From NCBI GenBank assembly GCA_002633005.1, contig NMRA01000415.1, positions 1-64,000 of the forward strand: DNA of 64,000 bases, in the 5' to 3' direction. The notes beneath the pieces were generated by a model. That model worked only from the letters and a program-made list of their open reading frames with translations, did not search any database and was not told the origin of the DNA. Positions 35,762 through 48,700 of the stretch are shown one piece after another (position 1 is the stretch's first letter; each line of letters starts with the position of its first letter). A program made the position numbers and the translations under genes. This stretch comes from Phoronis australis. Its lineage: Eukaryota; Phoronida; Phoronidae.

Positions 35762-36661
35762 GCTGCCTTTTATTGTGGCAAAACCATTTCTGTTCCACCT
35801 GAGGGGCATAAACTTTATTGCTTGTAAATTAAGCGTAGTTTGGCACATTTGCCAGCCTTAATTTGTCATCGATATCTTTGTGTGGTATTATATCTTACTG
35901 TCTAAGTGTGGGAATAAATGCGCTTCTGTTGCATTACGATCGTAGAAATTAAAATATTTGGAGGTAAAAAGAGCTGACACTCATTGCTTGAGACCACGCT
36001 CAATGTACAAATTATCCGCCGTAAAAAGTCACTTTGTTGAACTGTTGATCCTTTCCAAGCGGGGAAATCATATGTTATTTGAATGTGAAACAAGTTGAGA
36101 CCAGACTCATATCTCCGATATACAAACATTTTCTAATTCAGATATTTTCCGGTCTACATGTACGCCAGGAACTCGCTAAACTCTAGCCTGAACCACACAT
36201 CGATACCCCACATAATCAAGCCAATTCTTAGTTTTTACCGAAGTTCTAACGTTATTGAACTCACTGAGGCCTTGTTACAAGCAGAAAGTGGATTCATACT
36301 TTTATAAAGTATGTCAATCAATTTTATAAGGGGGTATTGACTGGTTTTGAATAAATTTAACTCGTAGGCGGCTGAAATCATTTTGCTTCGGCGTCCTACA
36401 TCTCCAACTCACCCTAGCGTCAGTAATGTATGTTAATGGTACAGAAAAAATAACAATGGTTCCAACACATGTCAATACTTGTAGCGCGTGATCTCGGAGC
36501 AATGGCTGTCAGTTCTTTTGAAGGCCTGAACTGATCTTCAAATTCACTGAGAAACAATTTACGCCCCAAAATTGCTTGCTGCTGAATTTCTAACTTATTT
36601 TGTTTTGCACATAATGCCCTATGTGCAGTCCGATTAAAACATATTCGAAACTCACTTCCAG
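35762..36661. other. Intron with degraded C-type module
   Basis: The block at 35960-36440 matches 27540-27950, including a worn inverted-repeat element and, at 36368-36438, a C-type exon relic with an in-frame TAA. Just before A9 comes the usual pre-A intron sequence (GCAGTCCGATTAAAACATAT). Confidence 0.5.
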
Positions 36662-36868
36662 GAACACAAAGAACCGGGAGAGCAAAGGCAAGGTTGTGCT
36701 TTTGAAATTTTACCGCGTGCCGTGAAAGGAACAATCATGGGTTCATCTGATCAAACTTTGGAAGCTAGTGCTAATCCGATTGTGGAACAGGTTGGTGCTG
36801 TACCCAAAGATTTTACCAAATCAAAACCCAAAACCATCAATGAGGGTGAGAGGGACGACAAACTAGAA
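36662..36868 (+). CDS. Cassette exon A9 (207 nt, intact)
   Basis: CACTTCCAG acceptor, 69 open codons, donor GTGAGT, phase 0 at both ends. It reads EHKEPGEQRQGCAFEILPRA, then a variable middle (ASANPIVEQVGAVPKDFTK), and ends INEGERDDKLE. It is the A copy nearest to the caspase exons and the most diverged one that is still open. Using it as the last linker exon before 39589 would keep the frame, but this is untested. Confidence 0.5.
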
Positions 36869-39588
36869 GTGAGTGGTCATTCCTAAAATGTGATGGATTC
36901 GTTTTCTATATTTTACTCAACTTACAGTAATAAAACTGGCCTCCGGCCATGTATGAACCACTATAACAAAAGATTACAAAAACAGCAGATCTGCGTCGTC
37001 TCATCTGTTCTCCCAGATCAACCTTGTATTGTATTAAGATCATGAAGTTACAAGTATTTGGAGTGAAAAAAGCTGACACTCATTGCTTGGGATAACGCTC
37101 AACGTACAAATCATCCGCCAAGCTGGGAAAACATACCTTATTGGAATGCGAAACAAGTTGAAACCAAAGTCAAATCTTTGAGATAAAGAAATGTCGCTAG
37201 AGTTCAGAAAATCTAGGACCTAGGCTAGACCTTGCTAAAATCTAGATAAACCACGTGTTCTCTTTTTAAAGTACAGAAATACCTTACGTATCCTAGCGAA
37301 GTCTTGCCTTTTAGCGAGGTTCTAGCATTTATTACGTAATCCAACACTGCGTGAATTATCTTACTCATACATGTATGGAGTACCTTAGCCTGAATGAAAG
37401 TAGTTCACTTCTTTCATTTTGCTTGGTAGTCGGTGCTTTGTGAACACGGTGGCTCGCGATTCCACTCGGGGATTCCATTAATAGGGTATTCCCCGAGTAT
37501 GCATGACAAGGGAGATAAGTTTTTATTTTGATACATAAACGGATCGACAAGTACGGATATTCTCAGCTACAAGGATTATAATTACCATTTTTAAGAACGT
37601 AGTCCTAACTGCTACAAAACTCATTCAAATTACAACAATGACGAATCGTTTTATAGCGGTTTATTTGGGTCGAATACGAACCGATACAGCACTGTATAAT
37701 CTCGAGTGATCCAGCCTCATCACCCGTTTTTCGCGATATTTTGTAAATGTGATGTGCCATATGTGAAAGACTAGTCGCCAACCGACTAGAGCGACGACTT
37801 ACGTGAAAAGGGAGGTCCTATCGTTATTGAACTCCTTGAAGCTTGGTAATAAGCGGAAAGTGGTTTCATATCAGCTTTCAAAGTTCTTCAATCATTTTTG
37901 AAAGTGGTTTGACAGATTAAGAGTTAGTTTTACACAGAAGCACATTACATGTATATCACCATTTTTGCTTCAATCCTAAATTCTAACTCACCATAGCATC
38001 AGTAGACTAATCGTGTTACGCTGTGTGAAACTAACGATCACACAGCCAGTTAATACGGTGTATTAGAATACATTGTTTGAAGTGCCCTCTCATGAATACA
38101 TGTAGGTTGTATATTACCACCATCGGTCTATGGTTATCCTCCGTTCGGCGTTCGCTGCTGTATCTTATAAGTCCCAAGCAGGATGTGAATAAAATTTGGC
38201 AGACGTGTTCCTACATTATCATTCTTATGACGGATGCGGCAACGGGTCTTGAGCTGATCTGACTATCACTGTGCTAATGGCTATTTCATTTTGTTTACGT
38301 TTGCTTCTGTATCTTTGTTCTTCTTGACGGATTTTACTAAAGTCGGCAACTAGGTTTCTATTCGGGGGACGACGACACTCTGTCACTTTCGGATGCATTT
38401 GCTGTTTCCGGCCTCTCTAAGTAGCTATTTTTATTTTTGAGTTCGTTTTTGTGGCCCGCTTTTCTTAGCGCCAAACTGCTCGAAGGGTGAATTTGCAATT
38501 TGATATATTTGTTCCTGTTGATAGAACTACAGCGGATGTTGATTTTCTGTAGCTTCCTACAGTTATGCACTCAGGTAGAAAATGTATAGTTTTTTTCTTT
38601 TAGACATTTATGTTCGACGGATTTTAATGAAAGTTTTTTTTATTACATTTTATTAAGGACACACACAGAGGTAATTTTACTCCAGTTGGATTCAAGGGAT
38701 TGGCGCTGCCTATTGGTCATGTTTACGATTTCGAGTGTCCGTTTTGACTCTCTAGCCGCCAAACCGGCTTAAGGGTCGTTAGAAACATTACAGGAGACAC
38801 GTCCCAGCTTTTATTACGATAGATGGCGCTGGTTTTCGAACGGGCTTTTTGCTGTGACGCTCCTTACTGCCACCATTATTGTTTATTGAAAATCTATGGC
38901 CTTAGTGTTTTCATTCAACGTTACAACAAATAATCACAACTTTTACAACGATTTGACCAAGGTTGTGCTGTCCAGTGGCAACTTTTTATTTATCGTTTGC
39001 CTCTGTATCATGATGCGCTCTTTACTTCTTTTATGACATTTGGTAAACATGTTTCTATTATAGTGACATTAGCGCCATTCTAACCTCGCGGCCAAATTTA
39101 TTATTCTTAAGTCACCATGTTTCCTATTCTTCATCTCGGGATCATTGTGAAAGTCGGCACCTGTATGTGATCTGACTGATCAGAGCATTACTGTCAGCAC
39201 CCTCTGTTGGAATTTGTTACATCTGCAGCTGCGTCTCGATAACTCCTTGCAGCACCATTGTAAGATCTGTCTTGTGTATTCCATTGCCCTTTGAAGTTGA
39301 TGATCATTTCTTTCGGAACATTTAGCCTGCCAGAGCGACACCTATTATCAATATGTATTTTACGTTCATCACTTTCTCTTTGGAGATTTTTTTGCGGATT
39401 TTCATGAAATTCGGCTACTAGCGGTCTATTTACAGTATCAACACGTGGTTCTATTTTTGAACGTTTTGTTACATTCTATGCCATCTGTCTGTCTTTCATA
39501 ATAATAAAGATCCCTTAAAGCATATATTTACATTGCCGACGATGGGCTTCCTTCAACGTTTCACATTGCTCTTGTTTGTATATTAAAG
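36869..39588. other. Intron-like sequence, repeat-rich
   Basis: No exon is supported in these 2.7 kb. The block at 37066-38010 is a third, worn copy of the C-type module, including a small inverted-repeat element (37197-37330). From 38130 to 39430 lies diverged GACGACGACT-type repeat with TCCGTTCGGCG. Short frames here have no splice or family support. Confidence 0.5.
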
Positions 39589-39706
39589 AATTCAAGCGAA
39601 AAAGAGGAAAACAGAAATAGGTGCAACAGCGCTCAACCCACCAACGATGCGAAAGGACATACTGTTTATCCTGATGTGGAAGAATTTGACGACATGGAGG
39701 GTCAAT
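39589..39706 (+). CDS. Caspase gene exon 1 of the model (118 nt)
   Basis: Encodes a hydrophilic stretch, NSSEKEENRNRCNSAQPTND then AKGHTVYPDVEEFDDMEGQ, and ends with one base before GTAAGC. The next exon supplies two bases, which makes TGG. The chosen acceptor is ATATTAAAG after a T-rich tract; the frame stays open further upstream, so the 5' edge is uncertain. If right, the exon begins in phase 0, compatible with A and B exons upstream. It could also be a first coding exon starting at the internal ATG. Confidence 0.5.
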
Positions 39707-42700
39707 GTAAGCGCCGTTTAGTATATTAATACATGTATGTTTAATGTCTCTATTGATGATTGTACATGGTCTGCTGCTGTCGTGGGTGTCGAGGCTCACC
39801 ATGGCATTGTTATCAATTCGACTGTCGTGGGTGAGGCTCGGGCCATGGCATTGTTATCAATTGGGCTGTCGTGGTTGTCAAAGCTCAATGGGAATAGTGT
39901 TGTCTCAGAACACCAAAATATACACCTGTAGTATTAAGATACCGTGGGTTTTTGTACACCCTGTGACCAGGGCTGTCGCTTAATATGATAGTGGTGACTT
40001 ATTAAACATGGTATTACCTGGTCAAAACCGTTGTGGTTGGTGACGTAATGCGATATAATTAATGTTCAATTCACAAGTGAAACATTCAACAACTGAGCTT
40101 CACATACATGAGTGTTTCCCATGAAAAATAACACGTTTTGATCCCCGACTTCCATTAATGGGTGAACTACTGTAGTAATAACAGCGTACAGTACTTAATG
40201 GTATTGCTAAGTTATCGTTATGTTCATTTTTGTATCAATTGATGGCTCTACATGGTAAACAGGATTATGTTTAATAATCAATGTAAACATCTAAATTTCC
40301 GGATGTGAAGCAATGTCTGTGAACTTAAAAGTTTTCTTATTAAAATATTGTTAACACTTCGCAGAAAATAAATAATCAACGGTGATTGACTCGCACAATC
40401 ATTTCAAAACAAAAAACGACGTTTAGTTCATTGTGCATGCATCAATCGTTGGAAGTTTCCTTCAATCATTTGTCAACGATCTTCCCTGTGTGAACCAAAT
40501 CACATTGCGCCATCATCTCGTGCACGTGTCACTGCACTTCATCAGATATTGCGTAACCGAATTCTGCCATTTTGTCAAGTGTTGCCTTAACGTTTGCACT
40601 TGTAGACAAAATCGTGTGGCCAGAAATAAAGTTGCCAACATTGATATCTCACTCTGTCAGTTAAATCCTCGCCTGCTCAAAACATTCCGCTCAGAGTACA
40701 TGTGCCCGCTATATTATTATGTAAAACATTTTAGGGACAACAGGACCATCTGACAATGCTCATGACGTCATTGGCGTAAAAGTGAAGGCTCCGGACAACT
40801 GCATTGTCAAAGTCAGATATCAAAGCTTTTCAAGAATCATTCAAGACAAGTTCAATGAAGGTGACGTCGTTATTCACCCACAGTACGTTTGTGTAAATCA
40901 AAATAAAAGCCACGAATTGTTGCAACCCTGCGACATTCGAATAAATGTGGAGTGGACACTAAAACAAATACCGCAAGGGAGTCGTGGTAGTTTTCATGTT
41001 TTATTGGCAGATCGTGATCAGGTGGATGATATCACAAACAAGTGTAACCCTCGCTTGGACGAAAACGAGTTGATAATCACCTCTCGTAAGAAAGGTGAGC
41101 ACTCAGCAGTATGGTGCCAACCTCAGAAAATCGGTGTAGTTATTTCCCGGATCAAAAGTACGTTCAAGTGCAGGTTGTGCTCTGTTGTTACCCGGGAAGA
41201 GACAGGTATGAAATTCCAAGTGGTCATCCATGCTCCCAACGTAGTGTGCAGAGGTGAGTGCAGCCACAAGTGTGATAGCGATGCCCCGATGACGATGGTT
41301 GACGGAACTGAAATTAAGGTTATTGCGGAGTTTCTGGACACAAAATCATCAAGAGACCATGTAAAAGTGGATCTTGGTTGCCTCACAATCGACAAGAATT
41401 TGTGCGAAGGAACCGGAATATTGCATGAAAAATTTCAAGATGGATCAGGAAGTACCGATGGTTCAGCCAGTTGCATTTTAATCGGGATGAACTTCTACTA
41501 CAAAGAACAACGCATCAAGAGTCAGATAGTGAAGGTAAGCATACCACCACGTGTTTGTAACCTGACAGTATTCAACACTATGACATTGATAATGTGTGTA
41601 ACTAGGTTTATGTAAGCGTGCTTTTGTGGCCGTAATGAGCGTATAATCATGACATTTATCTTGAGTAATTCGTAAATGGTAGTGTATACGTTTGGTAGTA
41701 CACTTGGAGTTCCGAGTTCAATGTGTAGTGTATACGTTTGGTAGTACACTTGGAGTTCGGAGTTCAATATGTAGTGTATACGTTTGGTAGTACACTTGGA
41801 GTTCGGAGTTCAATATGTAGTGTATACGTTTGGTAGTACACTTGGAGTTCGGAGTTCAATATGTAGTGTATACGTTTGGTAGTACACTTGGAGTTCCGAG
41901 TTCAATGTGTAGTGTATACGTTTGGTAGTACACTTGGAGTTCCGAGTTCAATGTGTAGTGTATACGTTTGGTAGTACACTTGGAGTTCCGAGTTCAATGT
42001 GTGGTGTATACGTTTGGTAGTACACTTGGAGTTCCGAGTTCAATATGTAGTGTATACGTTTGGTAGTACACTTGGAGTTCCGAGTTCAATGTGTGGTGTA
42101 TACGTTTGGTAGTACACTTGGAGTTCCGAGTTCAATATGTAGTGTATTCGTTTGGTAGTACACTTGGAGTTCCGAGTTCAATGTGTGGTGTATACGTTTG
42201 GTAGTACACTTGGAGTTCCGAGTTCAATATGTGGTGTGTACGTTTGGTAGTACACTTGGAGTTCCGAGTTCAATATGTATTGTATACGTATGGTAGTACA
42301 CTTGGAGTTCCGAGTTCAATATGTGGTGTATACGTTTTTATGTACATGTCAACCGATACGGGAATTAAGTTTGTTACGTATTTTGCCGATTCTATAGGAA
42401 AACGTTAGCATAACTTGGAACTCTGTTTTCGATATAGAGTTCATACATGTATATGTAGATGTATTTGTAGATGTCAACCAATACGGGTATACTTTGCCGA
42501 TTCTGTAATGCTATGGAGTAGCGCCAAAATAGGCATTTCCCAATGTTCATAATAAAGTTCTTGAACCTTCGCTTAGGCTTTTGCTGGCAGTTTTGTTTGT
42601 CGAAATACTCTAATATCACTAGTTGTGCTCTACAGAGCCAATGGAGTAACCAAAGAAACACTCACACAAACTATATCTACAGTAAGAGCCTCTAATAGGC

Positions 42701-45700
42701 AAGTACGTACAGTGTATATTTGGACTAGTTTTCGTCAGTGTTATGGTTTGTTATGTTTTTATGGTTGACATGCATGGAAGAATTATCATGGCTTTTTAAT
42801 GTTTTATTTTAGGCTGTACATTGATAGCGTAGCAGTGCTTGTTTGTGGTCCGCTGTTTCCCAATATTCGTTCATGTTATACATGTAGGTAAAGATTGATA
42901 AAAGTCGTTGTGTTATACTGCAATGCGCGCATTTTAGTCGAGTTCTTGTTTAAATTATCGGAGAACCCCTGTTTGTGCACAAACTTATTGAAGATATCGC
43001 TGTAATTATTCATATAATTGCAAGTCTTGTTCATTCATAAACCCTATTATCCAACGCAATTCTATATATATGTGCACGTCATGTTCATTCATAAACGCAT
43101 TATCCCCACCAATTCTTTATGTAAGCGCACGTGATAATGTTTGTCCGATATACAACACATTTTCCACGCTGCCTAAGGGGAAAACGGACAACTAAAGATG
43201 ATGTCAGTCACAGGAAAATGAAGTAATCCGGGGTAATATTGCCTCATTGTTTGTGGCAGGTTAACATTAGAATCATGCTTCACCTTCCCAATAAAGTGTG
43301 TGGTGAGAAAAGTGACAGTTTGTGAAGTATGTTTGAATGCCAGTGAATGACATAACAATTCAGTACTGACGATTAATCAGTTACCTTTTCTGCATTCCTT
43401 AGCTTGAAACGGGAACTTCAACTCCGTCCGTTGATTTGCAAGGCCGCGATCAAGACGAACAAGAGGTCATTGGTCGAGGTCACAAGCCACAAGAGCACAC
43501 GAGGAAACGTCAGGTAAATTGGTTTTCACCATAAATATCGAAGCCAATTTCACCCAGTGATGCACCAAGTTGGGACACGCCACAATAGGTGGAAATCCTT
43601 AATATTAGGCATCCCGTCGTGTGTTGTCACCTATTTCCCACAACCGACCTCCAGTTGCTCTTAATCGAGTAGGGTTTCCATCGTCATCGTAATTTCGATG
43701 TTCACACACCCCTTAGAAGTAGAACTCTTAGCACTGACATGACCACGGTATGGCTCTTCAACCAATGTACATGTATCTATATAGTACGCACTCTATATAA
43801 AGCTTTGTCTCAATAAGTCCATTAGTGAGACGTGTAACATTTTAAACGACTGCTTTATAGCACAAATAATCGTGTGTATTCAGCTTTGACTTCGAATCGT
43901 CAACTGCAATAGCTTATGTATTTCGCCCAGTAAAATTCCCCTATGCGACTCTTTAAACATCACATGTATGCTCCAGCTGTCGTGAACGAAGTTGAAACGA
44001 GAGTAATATCCGAAAAACAATGTTTTTAAACAACGCTTTAGATCATGTCTTTTCATCCGGTTACCAATCTCTAAGGTGGGGGCATATTCATTTTACTGTG
44101 TGGATAGATATATCTTTACTAATGATGCTGGTAATTGACCCGCTGTGTTATGTTGCATATTTGTGTAGAAAAAGCTGGTACTCACGTTCTCACATTGTAT
44201 GACTAGTTGGCTAAAAGCGGCGCTGTGTATTGCATTTTCATCCAATCAAAACGTTGGACATTGGGAAAGTACGTGATGTTGTATTGGTTACAGAAGTGAG
44301 TGGGGAAAAATAAGCATTGTACTGCTGGAACTATACAGAGTTTCAGATAGCTGTTAAAAACGTGGCAAGCATCAACAAATGTTTTTAATTGAAAAAAAAT
44401 TATTACCTTACTTGCTCATGTTATGACGTAATTTTGGTTTAAGATTTTTGGTCGTTTTTTCAAGTTTGCATACCTTGGAATGATCTGTAATAAATATTTG
44501 TAAAGTACCCTCAGTCCCAAGATTGTTGTCAGTCAAATTTCAATACATTAAACACACTCTTACTGTACATTTTATACTCACACATATACGTTTGTGGGTG
44601 CATACTGCCGTGATTTCGGTCCGGTCCGTCCGCTGCAGCTGTAAACGCCTTGCGGGATTTTAATGATATTGGTGAGATATCTCCCTGGGAAGCTGACGAC
44701 ACATGTAGGCGAGTTGTGGACCAATCTAATTACTGCTTTGCTCCTTAGTTGTCATTCATATTTCATTCAAGTACTTTCCTAACTGTTCTGGGACCATCAT
44801 GAAAGTGGACAGGAGTGTTGTTGCTGAGAAGAGCAGAGCATGAATCATGTTGATTCCCGTAGGGTTAGAACCTCCATGGTACCCCCCATGACAGTTTTGA
44901 TTCTGTGACTGTAGTTTCTAATCCCCTTACACTATTTTTGTAAAATCCAATTCCCAAAATTAGCCACATTCAAAAGTGAAAGTTCATGAAATGTGCACGA
45001 GTTAGTATCAACAAAGTTACGTTGTGCTTTTATGTAAAGCAATAGTTTGTGATGTGAAAGATACATGTTCAAAACACAACTGCATCTCTTAAATTGACAG
45101 ACGTGGTTTTATAAGCCCCCTCTCATCAGATTCTATATTTCTTTACAGACCATTGAAGGCCGAGCAACTGAGGCGGTTGGTAAGTTCATGAGGTCACACA
45201 CCACTGCTATAAATCACCTTTTTTCGCGACCTGATAGAATGCCATTTTTCACTGAAGGTTTGTCGTGTAATTCATTCAAAGCACCTGTTTACCACGCTTT
45301 GCATTTAGAGTTCAGAAATTTCCACACCCCGTGTACGAAGTTAAGTTGTTTCGGTGACTTCTCTCTCGCTGTGCCGTTGTAGGGAAAGGGAAAGAATAGA
45401 CATGTGCAATTGTGGCAAAGTGTGACTAGTTCCAGAGAGGCAGTACACTGGGACAAGAAGTGGTGTGACTATCAACCATTTTGAATGTCTATACACCAGT
45501 CTGTGAAAGGATCAAGCACAAATTCCTTCCTCGCTCCCATAATGGAAGATACACTTTTCAAGCAGCTTTTATGTGGAATTCCAATTGAAAATTGCAGGGA
45601 AATGGTAGATCGGATATCCCTTCTCCAATTCGTAATCTTTGCTCATTTTTCTGGTATAATTTTGCTTTTATAATGGTACTGTTGAATACACGCTCTGCCT

Positions 45701-48700
45701 TGATCCATGAAATGACCCTAAATCAAATCAAATTCACTGACCACCCAGTGTATGCCTTCATTAGACACGCAATACGCTGCAATTACATCCCATAGCGCGA
45801 ACATGTAACACCCTCATGCTTTTCAGTAATTCACACAATCATGTGTGTATCTTTTATGTTAAAGGCGTGTATCCAAGAACCGGTAAAGGTCTAGTTGTCC
45901 TTGTCAACAACATTAATTTTGATGCTGAAACAGATGAGGAGAGAGAAAGGCAAAGAAGACACGGTATGGTTTTGCTGTTAGCACTTTGTTTCAAAAATTT
46001 CAGTTGCTATAGCGGAAAATGAATGACATGAGTTAACGATAAATGGTGATATACATGTAGAACGGCTATCAAGAACCAATGTATTAAGGTCACTTGGAGT
46101 TCTGAAACAGGTCTCAAATTGATTGCAAATTCAGGGTTTCGAAACAACGACCGCTAGTGTAGTTTATTTCAATGCACTTCGAACGATCCCAGAACTTAAA
46201 ATTCGAAGCCATGATGTCACTTGGAATTATATTAGTTGTTTTGGAGAAGTAACGAATTTTCAGTACTTTGGGAGCCCTGAAATTTACCTCTAAACTGAGT
46301 GAAGAACAAGATTAGACATGGTCCAAACCCAAACGTGTTTTTAAGTGAATGTACTGGTTTAATGCCACTTGGAGAGGTGATTATTCCCAAAACTTTGTTG
46401 ATTACAGGAGTTGTCAAAGCAACACACTTTCACGTTTTGTATCTGACGACAACACCATACCTTTGCTTCTGACGGTACAGATGCTAGTAAGCGTGAGATA
46501 TGTTAAAGAGTTTCAAATCTCAAACTATTGTTGAAAACAGACCGAATATTCTTGTGTTAATTTTAGGCTTCAAAAATCTTACAGGTTCCGAAAAAGATGA
46601 AAAAATGTTGCTGGAAACGTTTACAAGATATTCAGCACGATACGACGTTTTGTGTGGCAATGACTTCAACAAGGAAAAAATGAAACTCAGACTTAAGTTC
46701 GTGCAAATGAAACTCAAAACCGAAACATACAATCAACTCATCTTCTTCGTACTCTCACATGGTGAAAAGGTGAGTATTATTGACCACTACAACTGTACAG
46801 TAATTCAGGTTCATGTACATGTACATCCGTAATGCGTGAACACATCTACTACCACAAGAAACTGTAGGAACACCGCATTTATCCACCTTCACTCTTATCA
46901 GGCTTCTGTTGTGAGTCAGCATGTGTGAAAAATTGGCTGATAAGCCACCTCTGGAACTACTTTTGGCTGAATGGATGACCAGGCCATAATACTATAATTA
47001 ACCAAGACCAGTTAACTAATGCATTTTACTCGTACATGTACTCGGCATGCATTATGTCTGTGTAGGTCAAAACATTGATATCAGAGTCAACAAGTCAATA
47101 CTGGACATCAACGTTATTCCGTGTGCTGCGAAACGCTGTAGTAATATACCTTTAAATATTTCTGAATGAACCTAATTAAATATCCAGTCACTGAAATGGT
47201 TGCCTATCCCAAAGCAATTAAATTATATACACATGTATTTAGGATTGTTAAACTTGGAATTCCAAATGCGAAGTGGGGTAAATCATGGATGTTTTCATAC
47301 AAAATAGGCCTTTTGAAATCGACATGCAATAGTAAAAATGGTTTATTGTAAACAGTTAACAAATGGTTTATAAGGTCCGGACTGAGAGGGTCATTGATGT
47401 ATTACGCCCTGTGAGTTTTGGATAGCCAAGCCTGGAATGAATGTTGTTCAGCGACACTGGAAAATAAGTTTCATGCTTGTTGTCAAAGGCACATTTGTTA
47501 TTTTTTAAACCTGTGTAGAGTACAGGTGCATGAATATATTAATGTAACACATGAGGGCATAAGATTTAACATTATTCACAGGATGGCATCACGACAACTG
47601 ATGGACACCTACTGCCATTTGGAGACATATGTAAATACTTCCGGGGAGATGAAGTACAAAGAATGAATAGTACGTACATGTTCATATATTTACTCACCAC
47701 CTAAAACTCAAATTACGAAACACCTCACAAAATACATCCTTTTGTTCAATTTCTTCAGACCAGTTATCTATCAAAATGATGATGCACACTCATCACAATT
47801 GTTTTAAATGCCGTGATGAACAACTGATTCCATTCCCATTTAGGTCATCCGGGTGTTTGGCAAGTAAAGGGGTGCTAGCATACGATAGACTCAAAAGTGG
47901 TTGTGAACTTTTCCATCATAATTCATTTCATTGGTGGAATGTAGTTGCTATGGTGACATGATACCAGTGCAGCATGTAGCAAATCGCCCTTTTCCAAAAG
48001 TTCAACGTTTAGCCTGTAAATTGATGTCTGAAGCTCTTTTACGTCATTTTGACAAAACTGTCGAATGCCTGTCATGTTGATGTTTGTTCTCAAAATGGCT
48101 ACGTTGAACGCACTGTATGTAGAAATTATTTACCAGTTCGTGTAATGCTCATGTTCATTTCAGAATTACCGAAAGTGTTTATGTATCAGTCTTGCCGTGT
48201 CACGGGACCGGATAGAGCATCCAATGCTTCATGTATTGAAACCAGAGACACAACAAGCGACTATGTTATGGATCAACCACCTGATGCTCATATGCTCACG
48301 GCATACGCCACGACTGAAGGTGAGCTTCTTAAAACCCCATACCAAAAGACCATGTTTGCCGCAAGCTTGCAGCAAACATGCCGCAAGCTTGCGGCAAACA
48401 ATTTTGTTTTCAGCAAACCAGCCGCAACGTTTGCAGGAGTTTGCCGCTACCCGCAGCTCACCCGCACACATTGCCGCAACCTTGCTGCAAACACTGAAGT
48501 TTGCAGGAATGTTGCAGCAAACTTGGGGATTGAACAAGTGTTTGCGGGAAAGTTGCAGGAAACTTAAGAGTTGAAAAGTGTTTGCAGGAAAGTTGCAGGA
48601 AACTTTATTGATGAAAAAGTGTTTGCGGGAAAGTTGCAGGAAACTTTATTGGTGAAAATGTGTTTGCGGGAAAGTTGCAGGAAACTTTATTGGTGAAAAA

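Noticed and set aside
40735-41534. Exon 2 as a p53-, Rel- or Runt-type DNA-binding domain
   Set aside because: The Cys-rich beta pattern raised the idea, but none of the signature motifs of these families could be found.
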